A stretch of DNA of 64,000 bases from Hexactinellida sp. DTS-2022. Its lineage: Eukaryota > Porifera > Hexactinellida. Below the pieces are notes generated by a model, which saw only the letters and a program-made list of their open reading frames with translations, made no database searches and had not been told where the DNA came from. A program made the translations under genes and the position numbers. Where the stretch lies: the NCBI GenBank assembly GCA_028753945.1, contig JAPNXP010000005.1:3472001-3536000 (forward strand), written 5' to 3'. Shown here one piece after another: positions 47,048 to 57,247 of this stretch (the first letter of the stretch is position 1; each line of letters opens with the position of its first letter).

Positions 47048-47642
47048 CATAGGCGTCGACCATGCCGGGGAGGCCGAAGCGTGCCCCTTCATTATAAAAT
47101 CATGCAGGGGCGGCCACTGTTCCGCCCCCGGCATGAATCTGCCGAAATCCGGTGATTTTTGGTGGAGTTTCGTGATAATTTGGATGTATCCATCATAGAT
47201 TACTATTTTCTATTAATTCTGAACTCTTTTTAGCAAATTTCCTGCATGTTTGGACCAGGGTTTTATCCAGGCGTATTAGGCGCTCCTAAAGGAGCGTAAT
47301 TTGGATGGATTTTGATCTAGGCGTACAAAAATCGTGTCTAGGTGTACAATATCGAGAGATGCTCCCATAGACTTAAAACAAAATGTGCAAACTAGGCGTA
47401 CAAATGAAAAATGAACGAGCTCAAACTAAATCTAGGCGCGCAGAAATTTTTGTCTGGATGAAAGCCTGGTTTGGACCCACTGAGAACATCGCTGGAAAAG
47501 TATTCATACGATTAGTTCGACACGAACCTATTTCGTGAAAACAACTTTTCGGAAAAACACGTTTTATACTAGGTGAAATTTTTAAAATCCCTAACTCGCC
47601 CCTGCATGATTTTCCGAAAAATGTAATAATTCGACGCCACTG
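47048..47642. mobile_element. hAT element with CATAGGCGTCGA ends, 595 bp
   Basis: Ends CATAGGCGTCGA and the complement of CAGTGGCGTCGAAT. Perfect flanks ATGAGAAC (47040-47047 and 47643-47650). It contains the element at 47256-47468. Confidence 0.9.
47256..47468. mobile_element. hAT miniature with CAGGGTTTTATCCAGGCGTA end, 213 bp, innermost
   Basis: Ends CAGGGTTTTATCCAGGCG and the complement of CAGGCTTTCATCCAGAC. Perfect flanks GTTTGGAC (47248-47255 and 47469-47476). A partial relative is at about 41690-41815 (GGGAGCATCTCTCGAT, CGCCTGGATGAAACCCAGTG). Confidence 0.93.
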
Positions 47643-48334
47643 ATGAGAACTGTCAATATTATTAATACTAGGTTATTTTAATTACTCAGTGATTAAATCA
47701 TTCAGCGAGACAAAGTAATCCAGAAAATTTCATTAATATTTATAAGTATACCTATGTCGAATTCCTCCCCGAGGATGGCCAAATTCCTCCCCAGGGAGGA
47801 ATTCCTCCCAGGTTGGGAACCACTGCAATAGAGCCTCTAGAAATGTGTCCATGGGAATGAGCTTTGGATTATCATGGGCGAATTTATCACATATAATTTT
47901 AACTTGAGAATACACTAAATCCTGCCCCCCCTCTGGCGCCGCGCCTGGAATGTTGTAATACGTAAGATTTGGTTTGAAGCAAGATAATTGGGTGTCTTGC
48001 TCATGAGAAAAACTTTTGGAACTTGGAAGCCCAGGGTATTTCGTACAGATATTCACAGATTTGGAAACAACCTAAAGATATCGCACTGTGTGTTATTGAG
48101 AGTATCAGAATAATGGGTTTGGAGAAATTAAGAGTGTAATTGTGGTACCTACAAAGATCAGGCACATTACGTACAAAATGTCAAGATTTACTTAATATAG
48201 GTCACCAAGTTTGGCAGAAAAGGATAGGCATGGCAACAGACGTTATAAGCTATTTCAGATCCTGCAGTCAATGCGTTCAAGCAAAACAACCTTTATTTAG
48301 AAAAGTTGCATTAGCAAAATTTAAATAGATTCAC

Positions 48335-48416
48335 CATGGGCGTAGGGAGGGGGGGTCAGGGGGGGGGCAGTTGCCCCCCCTATATTTTGGCCTGGCTTAG
48401 GCTGGCTACGCCCTTG
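48335..48416. mobile_element. Tiny hAT miniature in the gypsy fossil, 82 bp
   Basis: Ends CATGGGCGTAGGGAGG and the complement of CAAGGGCGTAGCCAGCC. Flanks AGATTCAC and AGAATAAC agree at 6 of 8. Same end family as 14325-15064. Confidence 0.7.
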
Positions 48417-49439
48417 AGAATAACCCTAGCATCCTATAGCAAAGGACGTTCTGGAAGTTACCCAAATTTCAAAGTGTAATAGTTATATCCTGGGTAATAG
48501 TTATATTAGCAATTCACTTTTGTCCTTTTGGAATACCACAAGAGTTGCATAACAATCAAGGGGGTCTCTAAAGTACATTTGTTTCTAATCTTTGTAATGT
48601 TTTTGGTATTTAAAAAGACTAGAACTTCTGCTTACCATCCTCAAGGCATTGTTTGGTTGAAATCCATTCTTCAACCAAGACTTTGCCTTTTAAGTTGATG
48701 TATGACATGGAGCCAAATTAGTTTCAGAGGGATCTCACAAATTAGTTCATGACACAATTTCACAAGAGAATCAACTATTAGAGAGGATTGGAAAGTATAA
48801 TCCTGTAGTTCAGAAACGCATCTCCGAAGCTTCTCAATCTCAAAAGGCCTGGTATGAATAACACTACTTCTAGAGCCGTTTCATCTGAACTAGGAGATCT
48901 AGTTTGGTTAAGCATTCCTTCCCGTTGTAATTACAACCTAGATGGGAAGGAGGGTGGATAGTGACCAAAGTTTTTGTCAAGTGAACACCAAAATATAGCA
49001 TAATGATGGAAGAGAGCGAGTTTCCCACGTTAATCAAGTAAGAAAAAGGTACTAAAGGAATAAAGAAAACTACAGAGTATTTTAGACAGATGTTCCTCCA
49101 AGAATATTCGTGAAAATAATCAATCCTCCTTTATTGAGTCAGACGAGGACAGTGGTCAGCAAGAACTTTCTATATCTACCAGGAACAATGAAGTCTTATA
49201 TAATTAGATAATAATGTGTTACAGTGAGTAACTCAATGTGGAGGGGGGAGAAATGTAAGGTAACTAGTAGTCACGATAGTAATTAACCAGCAGATGAAAG
49301 TGAATAATTTTTTAGCAGTCAATTCTATAGGCACTCTAAGTTTGAATACCAGATATAGTATGTAGAGTAGTAAACAGGTATGTGTATTGTAAACATATTA
49401 TTAAATATTAAAAGCAAAATTGTTGTGCATGTGGTGTGT

Positions 49440-49627
49440 GTTTGTGTGTTTTTCTAGGATTAATAGGAAATACCACAAGCTCAAGAGATCTGAAAATTTG
49501 CATGCAGGGGTCATTTTAGACACTGACAACGATCTATTGGTTTCTAAATTAGATAAGGGGATTATGACGTAGTAAAGGCACATATTTGGGAATAAGTATT
49601 TCAGTTTTTTATCCGATTCGCCCACGT
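49440..49627. repeat. Dispersed repeat, reverse copy of 18830-19012
   Basis: Matches 18830-19012 in inverse orientation, including AAATTTGCATGCAGGGGTCA and GGGGATTATGACGT. Non-coding. Confidence 0.7.
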
Positions 49628-49749
49628 TAGTTCTATTAGTGATTTATTAATATCATACAGGTATGATAAGTTTAGATATTGAGATATGCATAAGTGTTCA
49701 TATAATTCCTATTTGAACTAGACAAATATTTTCTCTATTTTTTTTCCAC

Positions 49750-50212
49750 CTCACGGTGTGCAAGGCCACGAAGCAACCATTAATTGTATAACGTAGTGTC
49801 TACCATGAACAAACAAAGGTCGCGAATCGAATTTTGTGAGAGCGTGATCCGTCGTGAACCACCCGAGGCCGAAGGGCTTGTATTATTAAATCGTTACTTA
49901 ATGCTCATTCCTACATTCTAGCGAAAACTTCAGAGGGCATCTAATATTTATCTCCATTATTATCAAAAACCATTTACACTTAATTAATAGGGGTTTGAAC
50001 ATTAATTTATTGCTTATCTTCGTGAGGTATCTTCAGATTTAAGAATGCGGGACATGTGTTTGAGTGTACCGATTGGATTAAAACAATTCGAATATGCTAA
50101 CATCTATATTTAAAGGATAACTTGATCGCGCTTATCTAGCTAGTTTCCAGACGATGTTCTTTTAACCGGCATCCACTGAATACAAAAATATTTGTGTTTT
50201 AATAATATACAT
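49750..50212 (-). mobile_element. Probable decayed Helitron copy
   Basis: The right edge TTTGTGTTTTAATAATATAC resembles the reverse complement of the Helitron 5' end. The left part has GGCCACGAAGCAACC, GGTCGCGAATCG and GATCCGTCGTGAACC, similar in style to the 3' hairpin region of the intact copies. The interior does not align obviously, so this is a distant relative or a chance likeness. Confidence 0.35.
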
Positions 50213-50263
50213 TGCCAGCACATATAACATCAACTTTCAATCCACATTCTTTATTTCAAATTA

Positions 50264-50512
50264 ATGATTGGAAAAATATGTCAGTCGAGATTGAATAACA
50301 TTGCAATCCTCAAGATAAAAAAATCCAAAATTGCAGCTGAGTCGACACATGTTCCTTTGGAGGCACTATATTTTGGTGGTTGGTTAATTGATAGTGGTTC
50401 CAATGAAAATGCTGTCGGCACAGCTGTAATTTTGGATTTTTTGCCATGTCATCAACGCCTCAAGGTGTCAAGACCCATTTGTCAATTTGCTCCGAGCAAC
50501 AAGGACGTTTGA
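50264..50512 (+). pseudogene. Unknown coding fragment containing NAVGTAVILDF
   Basis: An 82-codon plus-strand frame with KKSKIAAESTHVPLEAL, YFGGWLIDSGSNENAVGTAV and ILDFLPCHQRLK. The string AVGTAVILDF also occurs at about 31779-31813 in a separate sequence, so it belongs to a repeated protein family. I do not recognise it. Confidence 0.35.
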
Positions 50513-50714
50513 TAATTTTGAATTTTATCTCTATTATATATTTAGAATTACATAATGAACTTCAAATGCCAAAAAATCAGCTTGTTCTCTGCCAATGTAA
50601 AAAAGTCTATATTAAAAGAAGTACTCTCGTAATGGGTTTATACATAACTTAATCAATAAGATCAATTTTATTTTCTGAATTCTGTAAATATTTAATTTGT
50701 ATATTTCTGATTTG

Positions 50715-50815
50715 ATCTCTGCAGTTATGGTTAAGTTTAAGCAGGGACTTCTTTAATATAGGGACTGTAAACTTCTTTTTATGGTAAATTAGCGTAGGCC
50801 GAAAACAGTATTGTG
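50715..50815 (-). repeat. Fragment of the LINE-like repeat whose end is at 54755-54960
   Basis: The reverse complement matches 54755-54830 (CGGCCTACGCTAATTTACC and CCCTATATTAAAGAAGTCCC) at high identity. Confidence 0.7.
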
Positions 50816-50856
50816 TACTTATTGATACCCCGTAATCCGCTATTGCTAGACACAGG

Positions 50857-51133
50857 GAATGTATTATTGTCGTATAGGAAGTCATATTTTGGGAGTCCAA
50901 CGGTCATATTGGTTTATCGAAAATATTTGTGGAATGTAAGTTATGCGATGTTCACACCTTTCCATATATGGTAATATTGTTAAAATCTCGAGATTAGTTA
51001 GCTATATACATATGAAATGTATCATTGTCGTATAGGAAATCATATTTGGGAGTCCAACGGTCATATTGGTTTATCGAAAATATATGTGGAATGTAACTTA
51101 TTCGATGTTCACACCTTTCCATATATGGTAATA
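50857..51133. repeat. Two tandem copies of a ~158-bp segment
   Basis: 50857-50975 and 51015-51133 are nearly the same, both containing GGGAGTCCAACGGTCATATT and TTCACACCTTTCCATATATGG. The second copy has an open frame (CRIGNHIWESNGHIGLSK). The first reads a related string with a few base changes. Confidence 0.8.
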
Positions 51134-51400
51134 CAGCCAACTCCCGTTATAACGAAGTCCTCGGGGCCGTGGTTTCATTTCGTTATAAGCGGAGTTAGTA
51201 ATAACCGAAGTCGTTATAGGCGGATTTCGATCTTAAAAGATTTGATTACAAGTTGCATTTCGTTGTAACCGGAGTTTCATATAAACGGATTTCGTTATAA
51301 CCGGAGTAAAATCAATAGCTTGGAGGCTATATGGGATTAAAATGACTTCGTTATAAGCGGAATTTCGTTATATCCATTCGTTGTAACCGAAGTTAAAAAT
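51134..51400. mobile_element. pogo-like repeat rich in CGTTATAAGCGGA
   Basis: Starts CAGCCAACTCCCGTTATAAC after TA. Multiple CGTTATAA/TTATAACG motifs continue to about 51400. The family is that of 44371-44527, but the right end is not clear. Confidence 0.55.
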
Positions 51401-51457
51401 CTGGATAAGTTTCTTTCAATTCTATTCCTTTTTATTCTGACTAATTCTAATGATTTA

Positions 51458-51792
51458 TAAGTTAAATCAATATAATTATCGCAAGTTGAATCACTAGAGT
51501 AGGATTTAACAAGTTAAATGAATATAATTATTACAAGCTGAAACAATAGAATTAGATTTATCACTTTACTGAAATTGAAGTGTGAGTAAACAAAGAAATT
51601 TCAACCCCCATTTATGGCAGAAATTTACCCCTTTATTGAAAAGTTTCTTCTCCCATCAGACGCAGAATTTTATGGCGAATCCAAATGTGAAATAAAATTT
51701 GGGGGTTTAGTAAAACAATTTTTGAGTTATGGACCAGACAAAATTTGAAAGGTGTTAAAGATGTATCCAAACTTTGTTAATAAAAAATCGTA
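51458..51792. repeat. Dispersed repeat, copy 2 of 17097-17433
   Basis: Same orientation and order as the first copy. Shared strings include CAGACGCAGAATTTTATGG and TATGGACCAGACAAA. Confidence 0.75.
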
Positions 51793-51885
51793 ACCCCAGG
51801 TGCAAATTAGACGTCGACTCCGAACCTACATGCCAAGTTTCAGCCCTCAATGTATACAGGTGTGGCCAGGGCACCTGCTACGGAG

Positions 51886-52095
51886 AAAAAATAATAATAA
51901 AAATAAAGGCAGTGATTTCAATACTGGGCCACTATACTATAGTATAGTCGGCACAGTAATAATAATAATAAAGGCAGTGATTCCAATACTGGGCCACTAT
52001 ACTATACGTAGTATAGTCGGCACAGTAATAATAATAAAGGCAGTTATTTCAATACTGGGCCACTATACTATAGTATAGTCGGCACAGTAATAATA
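51886..52095. repeat. Three-unit minisatellite with ACTATACTATAGTATAGT palindrome
   Basis: Units of about 65-70 bp, each with AAAGGCAGTGATTTCAATAC, TGGGCCACTATACTATAGTA and GTCGGCACAG followed by AATAATAAT. The middle unit has a 4-base expansion of its palindrome. Confidence 0.85.
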
Positions 52096-52096
52096 T

Positions 52097-52375
52097 GTTC
52101 CTTCGAAGTGTTTGCCAATTCCTGGAGATGGAAATTGTTTAATTGCATCATTGTCATACTGGTTGACTGGAAAAATTGATAGTTTTAATTTAGTACGGTT
52201 GAAAGTTGTAAATAATATGGTTAGCAAGCTGAAGGAAGCATGCAATAAGTTTATTGTCAATAAATTTCCTAGGAGTGTAATCAACTACCGTAACGTGGCA
52301 GACTATGTGGTGAAATCAAATATGAAGAAATTTTGCAACAGCCTTAATATTGCATACGGATATTTGGGTATTTAG
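52097..52375 (+). pseudogene. OTU-type cysteine-protease domain fragment
   Basis: The frame encodes LPIPGDGNCLIASLSYWLTG, the OTU signature in which D-G-N-C carries the catalytic Cys, followed by LVRLKVVNNMVSKLKEACNK, SVINYRNVADYV and a stop after AYGYLGI at 52375. The family needs a later His that is not present, so it is the N-terminal part only. No good ATG precedes it; upstream is a minisatellite. OTU proteases occur in Ginger and other transposons and in host genes. Given the setting it is most likely a transposon remnant. Confidence 0.6.
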
Positions 52376-52907
52376 TTCAGACATGGGTAACAAGTGGATG
52401 GTTTCTCAGGCAGAGGGGCTAAACTAGTTGATACTTTGGAATCTACTCCAGGAAATAATGCAGGCTATATCTATGTATATTAATCACAATGGAGTATATT
52501 ATGAACCAATTTTACGGGTGGATTTAATATCTACGAGGCAATCAATGAATTCACTGATTACGTAGATATTAATTAATTAAAACTAAATAATTAGCTAATC
52601 AAAGGATGACCTTTATTAGTTAATAATTAATTGTCTTATGCGGGATGTTATCCAGGTTTAGAAGTGACTCCCGTTATAACGAAGTCCAACTACTGGACTT
52701 CGGTATAACGGGAGTTGATTTCTATTGATGTAATTAAAAGAATCACAAGCAAAGTGAGCCTTTTAATTACATCGATAGAAACAAAGACGAATAAAATAAT
52801 TTCGGGCTCTTATAGCGAAAAAATTGCAATCCTTATGTCTACAGGCAATAAACAAACAATTATACAGCCACTTCTATTTAAATAGTAAAGATTTTCAACA
52901 ACGTTTA

Positions 52908-53311
52908 CCAAATTATAGGAAATTAACGCGCCATGAAATTAACGCGAATTTCTCCAAATCGCGTTAATCTCCGTCGCGTTAATTTCATGGAGCGTAAATT
53001 TCCATGACCTTAATTTCCTGCTACAGTATTTAACAAAATTATACAATGGATGGGCAAACTTCCGAGCTACATATTTTCAGATGTGCAACTAGTTTGAGAG
53101 GATATACCATGTCTATCAAGTAGATTGGAAGCCTCTTTGGGCACAATAATAGTATTCAATCAGGAGATTAATAATCCTGAAATTTTTTTATAAAATTTAT
53201 TCGCGTTAATTACATGTATTTGAAAATGTTCAGCTCCAATTCGGGTTAATTTCATGGAGCGTTAATTTCCTTCGCGTTAATATCATGGCGCGTTAATTTC
53301 CTATAATGAGG
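52908..53311. mobile_element. TA-flanked miniature with ATTATAGGAAATTAACGCG ends, 404 bp
   Basis: Ends CCAAATTATAGGAAATTAAC and the complement of CCTCATTATAGGAAATTAAC between TA pairs (52906-52907, 53312-53313). The uninterrupted sister repeat at 13804-14165 confirms the empty site GTTTATGTTGG. ATGAAATTAACGCG motifs recur inside. Confidence 0.92.
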
Positions 53312-53466
53312 TATGTTGGACTGTTATAAGTGGTAAGTTATATTCTTAAATGTATAAGTGGATGATTTATAAATATTTGTGTAAATATTTATCCTATAGT
53401 TTTTAAAAGAAGGCAAATACAGAAAAGGAATTGATCTATCCCCGCAAAGCAGTCGGAATATATATA

Positions 53467-53650
53467 CAGTAGTCTCCCAAACGGACACTCCGAGATGCGG
53501 ATAACATCTCTAAAACGGACAAACATCCTGGAACGGAATGAATTAACCATGCATGTAATTAATACTTCAGCCGTCTCCGAGAAGCGGACATCTCCAAACA
53601 ACAAGCAAAGGCAATGTCCGCAACGTGTCCGTTATTCGGAGACTCCACGG
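53467..53650. mobile_element. pogo-like miniature, CAGTAGTCTCCC family, 184 bp
   Basis: Ends CAGTAGTCTCCCAAACGG and the complement of CCGTGGAGTCTCCGAATAAC between TA pairs. CTCCGAGATGCGGA motifs repeat inside. The left half of another copy is at 14017. Confidence 0.8.
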
Positions 53651-53651
53651 T

Positions 53652-54750
53652 AAACACACATTATTTGAATGAGATGCCTGGATGTCATTCTCTCTTCTTG
53701 GAATTGGATAAGTAAGATCAATCCAAAAAGCAGTGGAAATTGATACAAGCTCACATTGTGGATGCCATTCTTCTTGCATTTGTTAATAATTATATAATTG
53801 TCACCTAACATTTTTTCAACCAGATTAATTCATTGTTCACTGATTCTGTTTGCATTCCAATCATCTGATGTCTAGTTATAAAGTTGCAATAACAATCTGC
53901 TAATATTTGTTGAAACTCAATACTAGAATGGGAAGTTGGGAACTAAGAGGAAGCGAATGAATTGTGTTACATTACGTAGATAGTATAAATGATATCACTA
54001 ATATGGATGTTAATGATGAAATAAAAGTAGGCTTTAATAACTAAATTATGAAATCGAAATTGAAACATTTTGGAGAAATTAATAAAATTCTGAAAGAAAT
54101 TACTAGCGACCCTGTTTCTTTTGGGGGGAATAAATTATAACATATCAGAGAAAGTACCTGTAAAGTTTGAATCGATTCGGCTTATATTTTATCTCGGAAA
54201 ATGAGTTCAAAGTTTGAAAAGAGAACACCATAAAAACAGAGATTTACGCCATTTTCTAAAGACTGATTTGTCTGTTATTTAGGGAATATTCGAGAATCTA
54301 ATAACATAGAGGTAAACCACCGTGTCTCCTCCTCTAACGAATGATACTAAAATAAACTAGATTCAGTTTGATATTGGATAGGAATTGACACTTTGAACTA
54401 TTCCTACAGTTTACTTTCCTAATTTCGACATCCACTAATTTTCCCAACATCAAGTTTGAATGTTTATAACTCGAAACTTTTGGGAATTTTGAAATAATAT
54501 TTTAATCACATAAACCTCCTTCTCTCAAAAGTATAATGCCAATTTTTCATAAATGTAATTAAATTTAGAAATAGTGATTTTTGATGAGATACCAATGCGT
54601 TTGTATGATAAAAATTACCAACAGAAAATAAATAATGTCAAGGAAAACCTCCGTATCTCCTCTTTCGAATGACACTAAATTTATTCAAATCTGATAACTA
54701 GAAGTGAGTCAAATATTTGACTGAAGTGAGTCTGGTCGAATACTAAGCCT
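53652..54750. other. Gene-free AT-rich stretch
   Basis: No gene seen. A loose duplication (CTCCTCNNNNNGAATGATACT) occurs at about 54325 and 54655. Confidence 0.5.
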
Positions 54751-54754
54751 ACAT

Positions 54755-54960
54755 TTTCGGCCTATGCTAATTTACCGTAAAAGGAAGTTTACAATCCCTA
54801 TATTAAAGAAGTCCCTGGTTTAAGTTTTAGTTTTTTGTTAGTGTTTGTTTTTCATTGTTTGATATGTACATTTAACTTGAACAGAGGACCCCATGGAAGA
54901 TCACCTTGTGTAAATGGGCTATCCTCTCTAAATAAAGTTTATCTATCTATCTATCTATCT
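54755..54960 (+). mobile_element. 3' end of a LINE or SINE with (TCTA)n tail
   Basis: ACCTTGTGTAAATGGGCTAT followed by CCTCTCTAAATAAAGTTTATC and tandem TCTA repeats is a typical non-LTR 3' end. A fragment of the same family is at 50715-50815 in reverse. Confidence 0.65.
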
Positions 54961-55418
54961 AGCATAACAATATAATAATATATTTGCTGCTAGGGATAAT
55001 CGACTTAATATTAAGGTGCTATCTGAAACAAAATTAGATAGGCGTATGATTAATTATCAGTGAAATTAGGAGCGCTGCTGTAAAAACCTTTATAAGTTTC
55101 TGATGAGAACATATATAATTGAGGTAGAGTATCTAGCTAAACAAGCTGATTATATTTTAGAAGATTTAAGTATTTTTGATAGAATAATTCCTCAGTACTA
55201 TATATTCTTAGACATTAAAGTTTATATGTGAATTCAAACACAATGCAGAGAGACTAACTACTAGCATTCTTAATCATAAATACTGATATTATTATGATAG
55301 GTATATGCCTATTCGCTGCTACTAAGCCGCAGTGCGGTATATGAGACATACATCAAAATTAGGAAGCTCGAGGTCCAGATTATTTTGAAAGAGATATTTA
55401 CAGATTTCTAAAATATAC

Positions 55419-55933
55419 CTTTGAAGCAAGTGTTTGTCAATATTGCTTTCCCTTTCCAGGAGAGCTTTCAGACCTCTACCAAGCATTTCTCCATCCTTAG
55501 AAGCCAAAAGTAATTCACTCTTTTCCAATCCAAGGACATTGTTTACTTCTTTGAATAATAAGAAAAATCTTTGCAAGTTTTTTTCTTGGATAGTCAATTG
55601 TTTTACAAGTGAGGCAACAATTCTAACATTTGTTTGACCAACTAGACTTGAAGGTAATGTTTTAAGTGCAGTATAATTTTGAGAATATTGAAATATAGAA
55701 TCTTTATGCAAAGAAACAATAGAACCAATTTTATTTTTAGAAAGATAAGAGGTTACATCCTTTATTACCGACATATCTTGCATAATCTCATCTATGCTAC
55801 TTTTAGCGTCAACTGTCAAATTTCCCACACTTGTAGAAGTTGGTAATTTGTAATTTGTAGTGGAAGCATGCTCATTCTGTATAAAGCGTGATACATTTGT
55901 TGTAAGTCCGTATTCTAATAAGGTAAACGATAC
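55419..55933 (-). CDS. CCDC93: CCDC93, penultimate visible exon (central region)
   Basis: Begins in phase 0 after acceptor CTACTTTTTAG with VSFTLLEYGLTTNVSRF, matching human ATLLEYGRRYGFSRQ. The stretch EIMQDMSVIKDVTSYL...KIGSIV aligns without gaps to human SLMTKMTAMANEESRL...SVGQIV, and VASLVKQLTIQEKNLQRF to VISLNKQIAQKTKHLEEL. It ends LLERESNIDKHLLQ plus a split Arg, matching human ALEKIESKADPSILQN. Length is 171 codons plus two bases. Together with the last exon it gives about 402 residues, close to what vertebrate CCDC93 has from TLLEYG to its end. Read-through past the donor would add a short non-homologous tail (YILEICKYLF...) and a stop. Exons for the N-terminal CH-like domain were not found up to 64000. 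Confidence 0.88.
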
Positions 55934-56329
55934 CTAAAAAGTAGAAAATATCATAAAATATATATTAAAGGTGTTTAGTATTTGACACATTGGCTTGCTA
56001 ATCATAGCCAATGTGTGCTAATCATGAACAAATGTTCAAGCAATACTCGTTTTCAGATTGTTAATATCCTACAACAACTATAAGCAGATCATCAAATTGA
56101 ATTTACTTTAAATTTTCGGTTTCGGTAATTTGCATCATTTTTTAGCACCGATTAAAAGTTTTACTTAGACTTACTGACTATTGCAATGAGCCTAAATTTG
56201 TCTTCGTTATATAATTCGTTAATGCTGATATTGATTGTTCAGTTATCGCTTTTGTATCTACAATGCTTTTATTCAAAAATTGAATAAAATTTGCTGTTAC
56301 GAAAGAAATGAACATTTTCTGAATACAAT

Positions 56330-56475
56330 GAACTCCCGTTATAACAAAAATGGATATAACGAAATGTAGATTTCCTCTAGAGCACTAAATACATCAATTA
56401 TTATCTGCTTATAACGAATATTCGGATATAAAGAAGGAATTCACTGGTCCCAAGCACTTTGTTATAATGAGAGTT
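56330..56475. mobile_element. pogo-like miniature, TTATAACGA family, copy 2
   Basis: AATGAACTCCCGTTATAAC at the left and GTTATAATGAGAGTTGACTA at the right, matching 44371-44527 throughout, with more changes. Confidence 0.75.
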
Positions 56476-56639
56476 GACTATAATTGTAAAGTATTCTGTA
56501 AATGGCGGAGGAGAAAATTATGTGACACACTCAAGTAACTTTATCAAGAGTCTAATTAAAATAACAGCCCCTTTTAATGTAACTTCCGGAAGACAGACTA
56601 TAAGTATATAAGTTCCTGAAACTTCAGTGGGTGTACGTG

Positions 56640-56915
56640 CCATATTTTACGAACTGGGGGGAGCGAAAAGAGGGGCAACCAATATTTCAGGGGGAAGCTT
56701 TTCCATCCGCCAGAATTTTTTTGAAAACAATGAAGCCAGGATGAACAAGTCATACTTACAAACTATCCAGGGATAGAGTGATTTCATCGAATATCAAGCG
56801 ATTAAAAAAAATTGATTTGCTTATATTTCAGTTAATAAATAAGCATTGTATGTACAAATAATGTTAATATTTAAGAAAATAATTATCACAAATAGTTTAA
56901 GAGGAACAAATGTCC
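56640..56915. repeat. End-less fragment of the 45836-47947 hAT family
   Basis: Shares GGGGCAACCAATATTTCAGG, CAAACTATCCAGGGAT and AAAATAATTATCACAAATA with the left and middle parts of that element. Terminal repeats are missing. Confidence 0.7.
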
Positions 56916-57247
56916 ATTTCCAGGTAATTAGAAATGAAAATCCGGGTAATCCCCGTTATCCCTTGGAAAAATAACTTGGAGGTATTAAGAAGCTGAAAAT
57001 GACTTATAACTTAATATGGTCTGCACACAGTGGGAAATTTAGACCATTGACAGGAAGTAGGCAATTGCAGAGCAGATAGGCCCCATGAAATTCAGTATTT
57101 ACAAAGCCTACGTAACTAAAGATTATTCACGGTAAGAGTTATACATCACCATGAATTACATCAAGTCTATTTTATAACAAACATAATGTTTAAACTTCAT
57201 TTTATTAAGGTAAATAATATAGGATAACCATCAGTAATTCTGTCTAC

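Larger units (their letters stand above)
46897..47825. mobile_element. hAT element with CAGTGGTTCCCAACC ends, 929 bp
   Basis: Perfect flanks CAATAGAG (46889-46896 and 47826-47833). Same end family as 32553-33155. It contains the element at 47048-47642. Confidence 0.93.
45836..47947. mobile_element. hAT element inserted in the gypsy fossil, 2112 bp with nested insertions
   Basis: Ends CATGCGCGGCGCCAGG and the complement of CAGGCGCGGCGCCAGAG. Perfect flanks GAATGTTG (45828-45835 and 47948-47955). Its own sequence is split by elements at 46048-46716 and 46897-47825. An end-less relative of its left part (GGCAACCAATTTTTCAGGG) is at 56640-56915. Confidence 0.9.
44925..49430 (+). mobile_element. 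Ty3/gypsy LTR retrotransposon fossil
   Basis: Parts appear in the usual pol order on the plus strand: reverse transcriptase (about 44925-45310), RNase H (about 45400-45700), integrase zinc region (about 48140-48330) and later integrase and C-terminal parts (about 48560-49200). A purine-rich tract at 49241-49252 is followed by TGTAAGGTAACTAG, the likely start of a 3' LTR (49255 onwards). Gag, protease and the 5' LTR are not seen. The element is broken in many places and is old: hAT elements have inserted into it at 45836-47947 and 48335-48416, and the larger insertion has itself collected several rounds of further insertions. It lies in the CCDC93 intron, antisense to the gene. Confidence 0.85.
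52849..53650. repeat. Dispersed repeat, copy 2 of 13804-14165, with insertion
   Basis: Matches copy 1 on both sides of the 52908-53311 insertion. Its right part is the complete pogo-like miniature 53467-53650. Confidence 0.8.
35836..55418 (-). other. CCDC93: CCDC93 intron, 19,583 bp, packed with transposons
   Basis: Bounded by donor CAAAG|GTATATTTT (after 55419) and acceptor TTTCATAG (before 35835). The split codon AG|G restores Arg, and the reading frame continues without a gap in the alignment to vertebrate CCDC93. Inside are a Helitron, a Ty3/gypsy fossil, a deep hAT nest, several TA-flanked miniatures, an OTU fragment and LINE tails, plus two exon-like frames of unknown nature. Most other introns expected in this gene cannot be measured here. 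Confidence 0.85.

Noticed and set aside
55322-55418. C-terminal extension of the 55.8-kb CCDC93 frame (YILEICKYLF...)
   Set aside because: The donor at 55418 and in-phase homology to the exon at 35835 show this stretch is intron, not coding.
55419-55933. Possible Nup133 match for this exon
   Set aside because: A loose similarity to the Nup133 helical region was considered. The TLLEYG start, the ungapped EIMQDM...IGSIV alignment and the perfect continuation into the 35.8-kb exon fit CCDC93 much better.
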